A DNA stretch of 64,000 nucleotides, taken from positions 1,419,878,656 through 1,419,942,655 of the forward strand of contig NC_056733.1 of the NCBI RefSeq assembly GCF_019279795.1, in the 5' to 3' direction. The notes beneath the pieces were generated by a model. The model was not told the DNA's origin and did not search any database. It saw nothing but the letters and a program-made list of their open reading frames with translations. Each line of letters begins with the position of its first letter. Position 1 is the stretch's first letter. The position numbers and the translations under genes are program-made. The stretch comes from Protopterus annectens (taxonomy: Eukaryota > Chordata > Ceratodontiformes > Protopteridae). This document shows positions 33,485-44,379 of this stretch, piece after piece.

Positions 33485-34400
33485 TGTTAAATAAAGGACA
33501 CCTACTCTTTTTGATAAGTGCCGTGGGATCTTTCGCATTCACCTAAGCTACCACCAACTCAAGCAGATGGGCCTTCAGTTGAACATCTCAACTGAATGAT
33601 GAGATACTCAAGAGTGCAGCACCCTTCACTTATGCTGCACTGCATCGTCAGCAGTCCACATACCTGATGTGTGACTAGAACCCAAAACTTTCTACATCAA
33701 AGGAGAGCGTACAACCTGTTGTGCCACTGACACTGAATGTCTATTATCTATGTAGTGGAGTGTAGAGTATAGCCCCCACACAAGACGGATGCAGGAAGCT
33801 TTCCCCCCTGCAAACATTTTTTGTGTGCTATTTTACTTCCAAAAGCTGCTTGCCTTTGGAAGTTTTCACTTATTTACAGCTGCAATTGTGATGAGTCAAA
33901 TACTTGTTAGGGAACCATTTTTTTTCTGTAACATCAATAATAAAACTTTTTATATCTTGGAGGATATGTTTGTAACCAGACATTGTGTACAATCCCAAAT
34001 TGCTCCTTGTACTTCCACAACTATTGCATACCTCTGTATGTTGTTGCCATACTTAAAGCAATCTCAAACATCTTAAAATTTATTAAATTCAGTTCAGAAA
34101 ATAGCAAGCTTCACTGTCAGTGCATAAATACTTGAAACTCAAACCATATTCACAATTTATAGCACACTGTTTCATTTCAGCAGCATACAGTGTCACCATC
34201 TTTTAAAGCCTCTAAATGCAACTATTAAAGTAAAAGCTTTCTGATGTTACTAGCAAGTTGAGCTCAAAATACCTCTTCAGCATTTTAACAGTCTAGTTTA
34301 GGCTTTATATTTTTCTGCAACTGAACCATATCTTTAAGTAATCTGCATGTGGATGGACCTATAAATGAAACTGATTAATCTTGCCATGTACTTCCCAAAG
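33485..34400 (-). repeat. Unnamed repeat with tRNA-derived SINE (copy 2)
   Basis: On the minus strand 33728-33485 is SINE-like. There is an A box TGGCACAACAGG (33726-33715), a B box-like GGGTTCTAGTC (33682-33672), a body with gaaggcccatctgcttgagt, and a segment gcgaaagatcccacggcact. That segment resembles, from memory, the conserved central domain of widespread vertebrate tRNA SINEs. The rest (33745-34400) matches 19263-19940 and is not part of the SINE. The two loci thus share a ~0.9 kb unit of unknown class. Confidence 0.65.
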
Positions 34401-35017
34401 GAATGTTGTGTACCACAAAAAATGTTCAGTTCTTTCTATATATTCAGTGTGTGACTTCAACAAGGATTTATATTCTTCAGTTCTTCTCCGAGTCAGTTAC
34501 AATCATATCAACTCTTTTCTTTCTTGTATGTTACACAATTTGATGAAATTAATATCAAAATGCAAATGCATATGCCACTGCCTGATGCCCAGCACAGAGA
34601 AGCATAGCCTTAGCATAGCATGAACAGACTGACATGCAGTCAACATATATATAGACAACAAAACTACATACATTGCAAATACCATAGTAACTATTTTAAG
34701 ATACCGTAATCTTTAACCTAAGAGTAAAATGAAATAGATTCATAAATTATCCTTTTTAGATTCTGCCAGTGTGGGAATTATAATACAATAAATTATATAT
34801 GTTTGAAAACAAAATGAGAAACTATACTCAGTGACCAAGATAAATCTGCTCAAGACACTACCAGTGAATTCTATGATACTATTAGATTTTTCATTCAGGA
34901 ATATATATTAGTAAGACAAATCTATGTATGTACAGTCAACACAAAAATAATCTTTTGTGGAATTGTAAAACTGATAAAGTATACAACAGAAAGCAAAGTA
35001 CATGGACTACTTACTTA
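34401..35017. other. No recognised feature
   Basis: AT-rich sequence without motifs. Short open frames on both strands are not conserved elsewhere in the window. It ends at the tail of the minus-strand family-A LINE. Confidence 0.4.
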
Positions 35018-35690
35018 TATTATTTATTTATTTATTTTATTTAACATTTGTTTACCGGGATAGTCCGACTGAATACATGCCTATTTTCAGCGGAGGCCCA
35101 GGGAGAAAAGCTCCACATAGTCAAACATACAAAAGGTTACACAAGAAGTTAGAAAACAATTAGAATATATAAAAAAGTGGTAATATACCTTATGTACATT
35201 GGTTTAGAAGTGTTCCCTAGTAGGGACTCATAGTTCTCATGGGCAGACATACAAAGGTTACACAAGAAGTTAGAAAACAATTAGAATATATAAAAACAAA
35301 ACAAGTTTCTGTGTTTGCCCATACCTTACTTGGATAGAAGGAAGTTTCTCTGTTCACTGTGAGAGAGAGAGCTTTGAGCAGCCTATCTATCCCTGGAGGA
35401 GTGGTTTCAGCCCAGGAATTAATAGTTTATTGGCCATTTTGGGCTAATTTCTATCTCTTTCATTTCCCTGCTATAAAACCTGCATTTGCAAGGTTTTTGA
35501 GCTAGTATACAGCTCAGCAAGCTCCTGCCTGGTGCCCTCCAGAGTTCTACAGCAGCAGAGAGACAAAAGAGACTTTGGAGTGATTAAGTATCATTTTTCT
35601 GCATTTTCTTGCTGCCTTTAGCTAATTCCGCCTAAAACACCAATTTTCTATTGTTTCTGTGATTTAAAAAGCTTGTTTCAGCTACATATT

Positions 35691-36936
35691 CAGTCCATAC
35701 AGCCTACCTCGATCTGGCTAAGGCCTTCGATACAATACCCCACTCGGGTATCATTGAAAAACTCATCAGCTTAAATGTTAACCCATACATCACAAGATGG
35801 GTTGCAAACTGGCTGAGTGACAGAACCCACAGGGTCAGAGTTGCTGGCGCCATGTCAGACTCAAAGCCTGTCACAAGTGGTGTCCCACAGGGCTCAGTCC
35901 TGGGCCCACTCTTGTTTGGCATCTACTTTTCCGAAGTACAAGCAAACACAGGAGGGTTATGGCTGACAAAGTTTGCAGATGACTGCAAACTGGGCGCCAT
36001 AGTAGAAAACACATCTGACACAGATATCCTTCAGAAGGGTCTCACAGAAACGGATAACTGGTGCCAGAGCCACAGCCTAAAGTTAAATGCCAAAAAATGC
36101 ATAGTCATACCCTTCGGGAAAAACAAGGTTACCCCTAGCTACCAAATAGGTGGCAATCCACTGAGCACAGAAGAAGTTATCAGGGACCTGGGGACCCAGG
36201 TTGATAGTAGTCTGTCATTCGACACACATGTAGCTAAAGTAGTTAGGAAGTCCTTCTACATTGCCCACCTTATCATGAAGGGATTCTCATCTAGATCAAG
36301 GGAGGTCATAGTCTCCCTTTACTCATCACTCATCAGACCAATGATTGAGTACAATGCCCCATTCGAATGTATCTGACCCGACACTTGCAGCAGCTGGAGA
36401 GGCCACAAAAGTTCCTCACCAAAAGGATAAAGGGTCTCAAAATCTGTCCTATGCTGCCCGACTGAAAGAACTCCAGCTCTATTCAGTCGCTACATGCTCA
36501 GAGGTGACCTTTGCCTAACATACAAGGCCATGTCAAACCCAGATTTGATGAATATGCTTCACCTCAAAAATCTAGATCCATCAGAGCCACAAGGGCGGGA
36601 GACTTAAACCTCGACACGGCTATTAATAGGACGTGCTGGAGAGATAGATTCATCACCCAAAGACTCCCTATGCTGTGGAACAAAATCCCGGTACATGTGA
36701 GGCAGAGCACCTCGCTGGCCTTGTTCAAGAGAAATCTTGACCAATGGATGGGAGATCGCAGATATACCCCAGGAATTACCTCAGTGTCACTGCTCGACAG
36801 AGGCACAGCAAAATAATGGGTATAGTTCCCCATACTAAAGGGGTGGCGTAAGCCACAAAACAATGGGCTAGGCTTATAAATGCCCTCGGGCAGATAGCCT
36901 AGTATGAACCTATGAACCTATGAACCTATGAACCTA
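35691..36936 (+). pseudogene. CR1 fragment (RT to 3' end) inserted in monomer M0
   Basis: Starts at the first catalytic block of the RT (AYLDLAKAFDTIPHSGIIEK), then TSGVPQGSVLGPLLFGIYFS, WLTKFADDCKLG (catalytic FADD intact, ~35960), LKLNAKKCIVIPFGKNK and SRSREVIVSLYSSLIRPMIE. A frameshift at about 36365 and others lead to RATRAGDLNLDTAINRTCWR and the end DRGTAK at 36816. The 3' end carries three to four cctatgaa octamers (36903-36936). Removing the fragment restores a monomer sequence like M1 (gctacaYattgtactta). Probably an independent 5'-truncated insertion. Confidence 0.88.
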
Positions 36937-37038
36937 TATTGTACTTATTTTACTGCCTGCACTTTAACAAAGTCATTTTTGTGTTTAAATTACCTGTTTA
37001 ACTGTTGTAGGCTACACACTCAAGTGTGATACCCATTT

Positions 37039-38172
37039 CATAGGTTCATAGGTTCATAGGTAGGTACTAGGCTATCTGCCCGAAGGCATTTATAAGCCTT
37101 GCCAGAATGTGTTGGCTTTCGCCGCCCCCTTAGATTAGTTCCCTGTGCCTCTGTCCAGCATAGCCACTGAAGTGATCCCCGAGGTAAACTTTCTGTTTCC
37201 CATCCACTCGTCAAAGTTTCTTTTGAAGAGTGTTAGTGAGGAGCTCTGCGTAATGTTCATTGGGATCTTGTTTCAAAGCATGGGAAGTCTCTGGGACAGG
37301 AATCTATCTCTCCAGCATATCCTATTTATTGTTGTGGTGAGGTTTAGATCCCTAGAGCGTGTAGCTTGAGGGGATAAGGTTTTCTTTAGGTGGAGCATGT
37401 CCGTCAATTCTGGGTTGGTCATGGCCTTGTATGTCAGGCAGAGATCACCTCTGAGTAGGCGGTATGCAACCGCGTACAGCTGGAGTTTCTTCAGTCGAGC
37501 TGCATAGGGCATCTGTTTGAGGCCAGTGATCCTCTTGGTGAGGTACTTCTGTGGTCTTTCCAGCTGTTGCAGATGTCTATTAAGGTGCATCCCAAATGGA
37601 GCATTGTACTCTATGATGGGTCTGATAAGTGATGGGTAGAGGGGCACAATGACATCTTTTGATCTGGATGCAAACCTTTTTGTGATTAGGTGGGCCACGT
37701 AGAAGGATTTTCTAACCACTTTGGCAATGTGATTAAAAAAGGTGAGATTACTATCTACTTGGGTCCCCAGATCCTTTATTATGTCTTCCGTATTTAGGGG
37801 ACTACCACCTATATGGTAGTTTGTGGGTACTTTGTTTTTTCCAAAGGGGATGACTATGCACTTTTTGGCATTTAGCTTGAGGCCATGATTTTGACACCAG
37901 TTATCCGTCTCAGTGAGGACCTTTTGGAGGATGTCTGTGTCAGCCGGAGAGTGAATTATAGTCCCTAGTTTGCAGTCGTCTGCAAACTTGGTCAGCCATA
38001 GTCCTCCTGTGCTTGCCTGTACCTCTGGGAAGTACATGCCAAACAGGAGGAGTCCTAGGACTGAACCCTGGAGAACGCCACTTGTAACTGGTGTAGAATC
38101 GGACCTAGCTCCCGCAACTCTCACCATGTGGGTTCTGTCCGTGAGCCAGTTGGCAACCCATCTTGTGACGTA
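37039..38172 (-). pseudogene. CR1 fragment (RT to 3' end) inserted in monomer M0, minus strand
   Basis: Read from 38172 downward: YVTRWVANWLTDRTHMVRVA, TSGVLQGSVLGLLLFGMYFP, WLTKFADDCKLG (catalytic FADD intact), LKLNAKKCIVIPFGKNK, DLGTQVDSNLTF, SRSKDVIVPLYPSLIRPIIE and the C-terminal RATRSRDLNLT-like region. It is open for ~300 codons to 37273, then a stop, then the 3' end with cctatgaa octamers at 37039-37065. It begins after the first catalytic D block, so it is 5'-truncated. Its RT is closely related to the main CR1 (about 85-90% by eye). The M0 monomer sequence continues on both sides. Confidence 0.88.
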
Positions 38173-39390
38173 GTGCATTTAAAGTATTTTTTTGATTGTA
38201 TCTGCTTTATTTTCTGAAAAAAACAAAAAAAATACTTGTTTTCCCTCCTTTCTAAGCTAGTATAGTCCAGTTTTCAGGTTAGTGCTGCATTCAGGGCTGT
38301 GTTACAAGTTTCTGTGTTTGCCCATACCTTACTTGGATAGAAGAAAGTTTCTCTGTACACTGTGAGAGAGGGAGCTTTGAGCAGCCTATCTGTCCTTGGA
38401 GGAGTGGTTTCAGCCCAGAAATTGGTAGTTTATTGGCCATTTTGGGCTAATTTCTATCTCTTTCATTTCCCTGCTATAAATCTCGCATTTGCGAGGTTTT
38501 TGTGCTAGTATACAGCTCAGCAAGCTCCTGCCTGGTGCCCTCCAGAGTTCTATAGCAGCAGAGAGACAAATGAGAGACTTTGGAGTGATTAAGTATTATT
38601 TTTCTGCATTTTCTTGCTGCCTTTAGCTAATTCCACCTAAAACTCCGATTTTTTAGAGTTTCTGTGATTTAAAAAGCTTGTTTCAGCTACACATTGTACT
38701 TATTTTACTGCCTGCACTAACAAAGTCATTTTTGTGTTTAAATTAGCTGTTTAACTGTTGTAAGCTACACACTCAAGTGTGATAGCCATTTATGTGCATG
38801 TAATTTTTTTTTATTGTATCTGCTTTATTTTCTGAAAAAAACAAAAAAAACAAAAATATACTTGTTTTCCCGCCCTTCTAAGCTATTATAGTCCACTTTT
38901 CAGGTTAGTGCTGAATTCAAGGCTGTGTTACAAGTTTCTGTGTTTGGTCATACCTTACTTGGATAGCAGCAAGTTTCTCTGATCACTGTGAGAGAGGGAG
39001 CTTTGAGTAGCCTATCTGTCCCTGGAGGAGTGGTCTCAGCCCAGAAATTAGTAGTTTATTGGCCATTTTGGGCTAATTTCTATCACTTTCATTTCCCTGC
39101 TATAAAAGCCGCATTTGTGCGGTTTTGAGCGCTGGACAGCACCGGTTAGCTAGGGTATAACTATTCCCGGCTCCATAAAGTCTACTCTTCAATTTTTCCT
39201 TTGGAACTAGACAAACATTCAACTTAAGCACTCAAACCATTCACTTCTCATCCTGGCACTTGCTCAGAACTCATAGCAAGCACTAATAAACCTTAGCACT
39301 AGACCCCCCCCTATACTGTAGAGAAGGACAAGGCTCTCTATTTGACCTTACCAGCCAATCAGTAAAATAGTTCACTGTACCTATCCAGGC

Positions 39391-39960
39391 ATGTCCAAAT
39401 GGCAGTTTCAGGTGTACTCTCCGGTCCAACTGGTAAATCTGGGCATTTTGAGGCAATGTTACAATTGCCTCATGTACACAGTCAACCCTCTCCTCCTTCC
39501 ACCAAACACTAATACATGCGAGAGATGCAGTTATACAGCCAAACTGGAGGCTAAGCTCTCTCAACCCAAGACTGGACCAGACAGTCAAGAGGAGAAGGGA
39601 ATTACTTGCATCACACCACCAGTCTCACATAGACCTATGAAACCAGCACCAGCACAAAACACACATAAATACAAGAAAACATACTAGGAGGCTCTAAATA
39701 TAAAGCTATAAAAGCAACAGAGACCTCCAAAGCAGCCATCCAAGCAACCTCCACCCCCCAACACAAACCATGAAACACATACTTCACAAAACCAGTGTGC
39801 CACGCAATCACAGCCGTTAAGGCAAAATAACATACCCAAATTACTAGCAATAGATGACTCTATAGTCAGGCACACTAACGTCCCACTCACTAGGCTGAAC
39901 ACGGAGAAGGTTACTGTTAGCTGCCTGTCGGGTGCCACGATCTGCCACATAACACAAGCA
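39391..39960 (+). pseudogene. CR1 ORF1, N-terminal part (zinc-finger region and first esterase block)
   Basis: ORF1 protein of the LINE, RNA-binding and esterase-type. It opens with a Cys-rich segment, RQCYNCLMYTVNP then CERCSYTAKLEAKLSQ (about 39450-39560), and a Pro/Gln-rich linker. Stops TAG (39685-39687) and TAA eight codons on interrupt the same frame. The reading then resumes with LAIDDSIVRHTNVPLTRLNT and VSCLPGATICHIT (39844-39955): the GDS-like first block of an SGNH esterase, with G changed to D. The frame is cut at 39961 by the Penelope insert and continues at 44365. The start is uncertain; 39391 is a possible non-ATG or later start. Confidence 0.72.
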
Positions 39961-40081
39961 CAAGCAAAAATAACAAGTTATGCTGAAGACCTGTTGTACC
40001 AAACCAAATAAATACGAGAAATAAAGTACAGGTCACCGCTGAATTATTCTTTGTAGAATCTCCTTTATTAAAAGTAAGCGC

Positions 40082-40103
40082 TTTCGGAATAATCCTTCAT
40101 CAG
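40082..40103 (-). ncRNA. Hammerhead-ribozyme-like core, main Penelope copy
   Basis: In sense (minus) direction: CTGATGA, then aGGAttatTCC with a 3-bp stem II, then GAAAGCGCTTAC. CUGAUGA and GAAA are the conserved hammerhead core. Stem III would be AGC/GCU with almost no loop, so activity would be expected only as a dimer, as known for short-stem hammerheads. It lies after the ORF and near the element's end. Confidence 0.6.
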
Positions 40104-40189
40104 ACATAATACAAAATAACAAAAGCAGCCATATTTAAAACACAGATCATCCAATCACTTACTCCTAAAAGCCCGCCTTTTTTGTAAAG

Positions 40190-42901
40190 CAGGTTTAATT
40201 GGTAAAACATCGTTAAGACCAGGTGGTCTATGTGCTCTTAAATCTACTATCCACTTGGATTCAGCTAATGCTGTTCTGTGCTGAATGTCCCCCCCCCCTC
40301 TCATTAGTGGCAATATTTACAATACATCTGAACTTAAAAGTGTGTGTAGGATTAATCTCTATATGTCTGAATAAAGCATTGCTCGCTTGACATGTTCTAA
40401 TATTACTAATATGCTGTAAAATCCGAACCTTCAGCATGTTATTTGTCATACCTACATAAAACTTTCACATTGTTCACAATTGGCCATATATACTAAGTGT
40501 TTTGTCCTGCAAGTAGCCCTCCCTTTAAATATAAAAGTTTGTGTCTTATCAGGATGTTTATATTCAGTGTCGCTATTAATATATTGACAAGCCTTGCAGT
40601 TACCACAGGGATATGTGCCTGCTCTAATGTCTATTGTAGGTCTCTTATTCAAATATGTCTCCTTACATAACAGGTCCTTGAGATTGTTGTTTCTCCTATA
40701 ATTAAACATGGGACGTTCTGCCACTACGTCCTTAAGACTATTATCACTTCTTAAGATGTTCCAATTGTTCTGTACTATATTGCATATGTCTTTAATATTA
40801 CTACCATACGTTAAAAATATTTTAGGTTGTTCCTTCCTGCTACTACATAATCCTGTATCTATTTGTCTGCCAATAACGGGACCTTGCATCCATGGCCTAT
40901 TCTTTGTCTTCCTATATAATACATTGTTACTAACCACCTTACTAACCATGTTCCTCTCGTAACCCCTATCCAAAAAATGTCCACTCAGCCTAGAAAGTTT
41001 CTGATCACAATAAGTATCTTCAGAACATACCCTAGATATCCTACCCACTTGGCTCTTGACAATATTAGGAAAGATATGCCTCGGGTGCATGCTGTCATAT
41101 GATAACAATGCATTTTGCCAACATTGTTTCCTGTACAATTTTGAGGTGAAACCAAGGTTACTCTGTTCCACACAAACATCCAGGAACTCTATCTGAGTGA
41201 AAGAAGTTTTGGCACTAAAGGTCAAAAAAGTGGTGGTGGTGTGGAGAAAGGCTAAAAAGCTCTCAAAGGTAGAAGTGTCCCCATCCCACAAAATAAAAAC
41301 GTCATCCACAAATCTGACATACAAAACTATGTACTTATTCCATTCCTGATTATTAAGAATTTCCTTGGTTTACCATTTGGACATAACCAAATTTGCATAT
41401 GTATTAGCACAGGGGGTGCCCATAGCTACCCCCTGTGCTTGTCTATATATGGACCCTGGTCCTATAAAGACATTGTTGTTCAATACCAAAGCTAGTAAAT
41501 TCTCCACAACCAGTCGCTTATGCTCAGTTGCTCCCAATCTACTTATTACTTCACCCACTGCTGTTATCCCATATTGTTGTTCAATAACAGTAAACAAACT
41601 GTTGACATCCAGTGTAGCCATCAATAATCCACCATATTTGAGCTTGGTGGCCGCAGCTAGCAGCCCCAAGAAATGCCCTGTGTCTCTTAGAATGTTATCT
41701 ATCTGTTCTAAATATGGTTTAAGTATAAACTCCAACCATATAGAAATATTCTCAGTGACCCACCCTCTCCCCGAAACAATGGGTCTGAGTGGTGGGTCTG
41801 TCAATGATTTATGTATTTTGGGCATGGCCTTGAATACAGGCGTAACTGGTTTATCTACCTTGAGGAACTCATAGACTCCATGTTCTAACAAACCCCTCTC
41901 TAATAAATTGTTTAACTGACTATGTACATTATCTATAATCATTCTAACTTGTAAAGGGTTGATGGGTACATATGCTCCATCTAAAGTCAGTGTGTCTAAC
42001 AATTTCCTTTCATACCAACATGTATCTAATACAACGATGGCTCCCCCCTTATCAGCCATCTTAATGGTAATTTCTTTTTTGTCCATAAGGCCATGCAAAG
42101 CAGTCCTTTGTATCGGTGTAAGATTATAATATCTATTAGCACTTCTCTCCTCGAAATATTTGAAAAGGTCATTCTCACAAGCGTTCATGAACAAGTTAAG
42201 TGTTGGTGTAAAATTGGGAGCAAATGTGCTATGGGTCCTAGGACCTATGGCTCCATGGGTTTGGTTATTAAAAATCAATTTTAACATCACGCTCCTACAG
42301 AACAACATCAAGTCAAATATAATATCACTATATACACACTTATTGCTAGGAACAAAGGTCAAGCCCTTGTTTAAAATCTCTAGCTCATCGGTACTCAACA
42401 CATATTGAGATAAATTATATACAATGCCATCAGACATACTGTTAGTCAATGTAGAGTCCTCCGACACTTGTCTGCGTTTCTGTCCTCGCTTAGGGACCTC
42501 TTGCCTGCTCCTTTCCTCCGCACCGGTGCCGGTAGATTCCCCAAAAAATGTAGAGCCCCTGCATATGTTTTTGGCCGGGCCCCTGTATCATTGTGGTGAA
42601 TACTCTCATTTGCTGTCACCACTGTGGAGCTAGAAAGGCCCCCTGGAATCCGTATATGTTCTTCCGGCTGTGGAATACGTGTTTCGCTGTTTGGAGAAAC
42701 ACTGTTGGAATGCGAAGCCAGGATATCGTTATTGCTGGGGGTAGTAGTAGCTGTCCCATTACCTGTAAGCATGTTGGTCGTACCTTCCCCAAAATTACTG
42801 ATAGTACAGAATGGGCTATCAGTAAAACTCCTCGTATCGGCTCCATTTTGTTTTAACGAGGTGGACAATGTCGGTATGTTGACAACTGTATCGATGGCCA
42901 A
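40190..42901 (-). pseudogene. Penelope-like RT with GIY-YIG endonuclease (main copy), broken
   Basis: Single protein with RT and C-terminal endonuclease, used for target-primed insertion. An N-terminal segment (42901-42446) shifts frame at about 42500 into 42467-41370, with basic PKRGQKRRQ nearby. The RT region has FKAMPKIHKS, RPIVSGRG, LMATLDVNSLFTVI and QGVAMGTPCANTYANL. One TAA (41370-41372, where the other copy has GAA) precedes the catalytic YVRFVDDVFILWDG at about 41320. Next are a Cys-rich linker (CGNCKACQYI) and GIY-YIG start (HLVYMANCEQCESF). A 1-base loss in a T run (40460) and a C run of 10 (G10 in sense) each break the last ~90 codons. Otherwise remarkably well kept. Confidence 0.9.
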
Positions 42902-42962
42902 CGTTGTGCTTGCCTCTGTGTGTACTGCTGACCCCGTCTCTGTAGCTCGTATAGCGTCCGAA

Positions 42963-44250
42963 CCTGTGCTAATACATATGCAAATTTGGTTATGTCCAAA
43001 TGGGAAACCAAGGAAATTCTTAATAATCAGGAATGGAATAAGTACATAGTTTTGTATGTCAGATTTGTGGATGACGTTTTTATTTTGTGGGATGGGGACA
43101 CTTCTACCTTTGAGAGCTTTTTAGCCTTTCTCCACACCACCACCACTTTTTTGACCTTTAGTGCCAAAACTTCTTTCACTCAGATAGAGTTCCTGGATGT
43201 TTGTGTGGAACAGAGTAACCTTGGTTTCACCTCGAAATTGTACAGGAAACAATGTTGGCAAAATGCATTGTTATCATATGACAGCATGCACCCGAGGCAT
43301 ATCTTTCCCAATATTGTCAAGAGCCAAGTGGGTAGGATATCTAGGGTATGTTCTGAAGATACATATTGTGATCAGGAACTTTCTAGGCTGAGTGGACATT
43401 TTTTGGATAGGGGTTACGAGAGGAACATGGTTAGTAAGGTGGTTAGTAACAATGTATTATATAGGAAGACAAAGAATAGGCCATGGATGCAAGGTCCCGT
43501 TATTGGCAGACAAATAGATACAGGATTATGTAGTAGCAGGAAGGAACAACCTAAAATATTTTTAACGTATGGTAGTAATATTAAAGACATATGCAATATA
43601 GTTCAGAACAATTGGAACATCTTAAGAAGTGATAATAGTCTTAAGGACGTAGTGGCAGAACGTCCCATGTTTAATTATAGGAGAAACAACAATCTCAAGG
43701 ACCTGTTATGTAAGGAGACATATTTGAATAAGAGACCTACAATAGACATTAGAGCAGGCACATATCCCTGTGGTAACTGCAAGGCTTGTCAATATATTAA
43801 TAGCGACACTGAATATAAACATCCTGATAAGACACAAACTTTTATATTTAAAGGGAGGGCTACTTGCAGGACAAAACACTTAGTATATATGGCCAATTGT
43901 GAACAATGTGAAAGTTTTTATGTAGGTATGACAAATAACATGCTGAAGGTTCGGATTTTACAGCATATTAGTAATATTAGAACATGTCAAGCGAGTAATG
44001 CTTTATTCAGACATATAGAGATTAATCCTACACACACTTTTAAGTTCAGATGTATTGTAAATATTGCCACTAATGAGAGGGGGGGGGGGACATTCAGCAC
44101 AGAACAGCATTAGCTGAATCCAAGTGGATAGTAGATTTAAGAGCACATAGACCACCTGGTCTTAACGATGTTTTACCAATTAAACCTGCTTTACAAAAAA
44201 GGCGGGCTTTTAGGAGTAAGTGATTGGATGATCTGTGTTTTAAATATGGC
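42963..44250 (+). pseudogene. Penelope-like RT/GIY-YIG protein (second, 5'-truncated copy)
   Basis: Open from the end of the RT palm: YVRFVDDVFILWDG (about 43053), thumb, Cys-rich linker and the full GIY-YIG start VYMANCEQCESFYVGMTNN (about 43886), then ALFRHIEIN. It reads through without stop to 44113. A G run of 11 (about 44079-44089) puts the final ~45 codons out of frame. In another frame the expected end, TALAESKWIVDLRAHRPPG, is visible (44105-44160), stopping at about 44219. So this copy keeps the endonuclease better than the main copy but lacks most of the RT. Confidence 0.9.
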
Positions 44251-44274
44251 TGCTTTTGTTATTTTGTATTATGT

Positions 44275-44300
44275 CTGATGAAGGATTATTCCGAAAGCGC
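44275..44300 (+). ncRNA. Hammerhead-ribozyme-like core, second Penelope copy
   Basis: Identical to the core in the main copy: CTGATGA at 44275-44281, stem II GGA/TCC, GAAA at 44293-44296, then GCGCTTAC. It lies ~60 bp from the element end. Penelope-like elements are known to encode such motifs in their terminal repeats. Confidence 0.6.
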
Positions 44301-44379
44301 TTACTTTTAATAAAGGAGATTCTACAAAGAATAATTCAGCGGTGACCTGTACTTTATTTCTCGTACATAACACAAGCAC

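Larger units (their letters stand above)
35301..39120 (+). promoter_or_regulatory. CR1 5' UTR made of ~626-bp promoter-like monomers
   Basis: Monomer M1 (38304-38929) and M2 (from 38930) are tandem copies. M0 is split into 35301-35690, 36937-37038 and 38173-38303 by CR1 inserts. Each starts acaagtttctgtgtttgccc and contains, ~190 bp in, a TATA-like ccctgctataaa (35472, 38471, 39096) followed by a short gc/tttgc-gaggttttt hairpin-like stretch. This arrangement resembles monomeric LINE promoters. Promoter function is inferred. Confidence 0.7.
39962..44364 (-). mobile_element. Penelope-like element dimer in inverted orientation, 15-bp TSD
   Basis: A 4.4 kb insert in the CR1 esterase. The host duplication ACATAACACAAGCAC is perfect (39947-39961 and 44365-44379). 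The main copy lies on the minus strand (about 42962 to 40013). A 5'-truncated second copy (42963-44364) lies on the plus strand, joined at its upstream side. The arms 40013-41411 and 42963-44363 are ~99% identical. Such partial inverted copies are typical for Penelope elements. Both arms end with a hammerhead-like core and the word agaaataaagtacagg. Confidence 0.92.

Noticed and set aside
33670..33728. tRNA gene on the minus strand
   Set aside because: A and B boxes are present but no acceptor stem or intact cloverleaf is visible. It is the head of a SINE shared with 19161-19262.
42446..42901. Separate gene upstream of the Penelope RT
   Set aside because: It is on the same strand, directly upstream and overlaps the RT frame by 22 bases. 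It is best read as the N-terminal part of the same protein after a frameshift.
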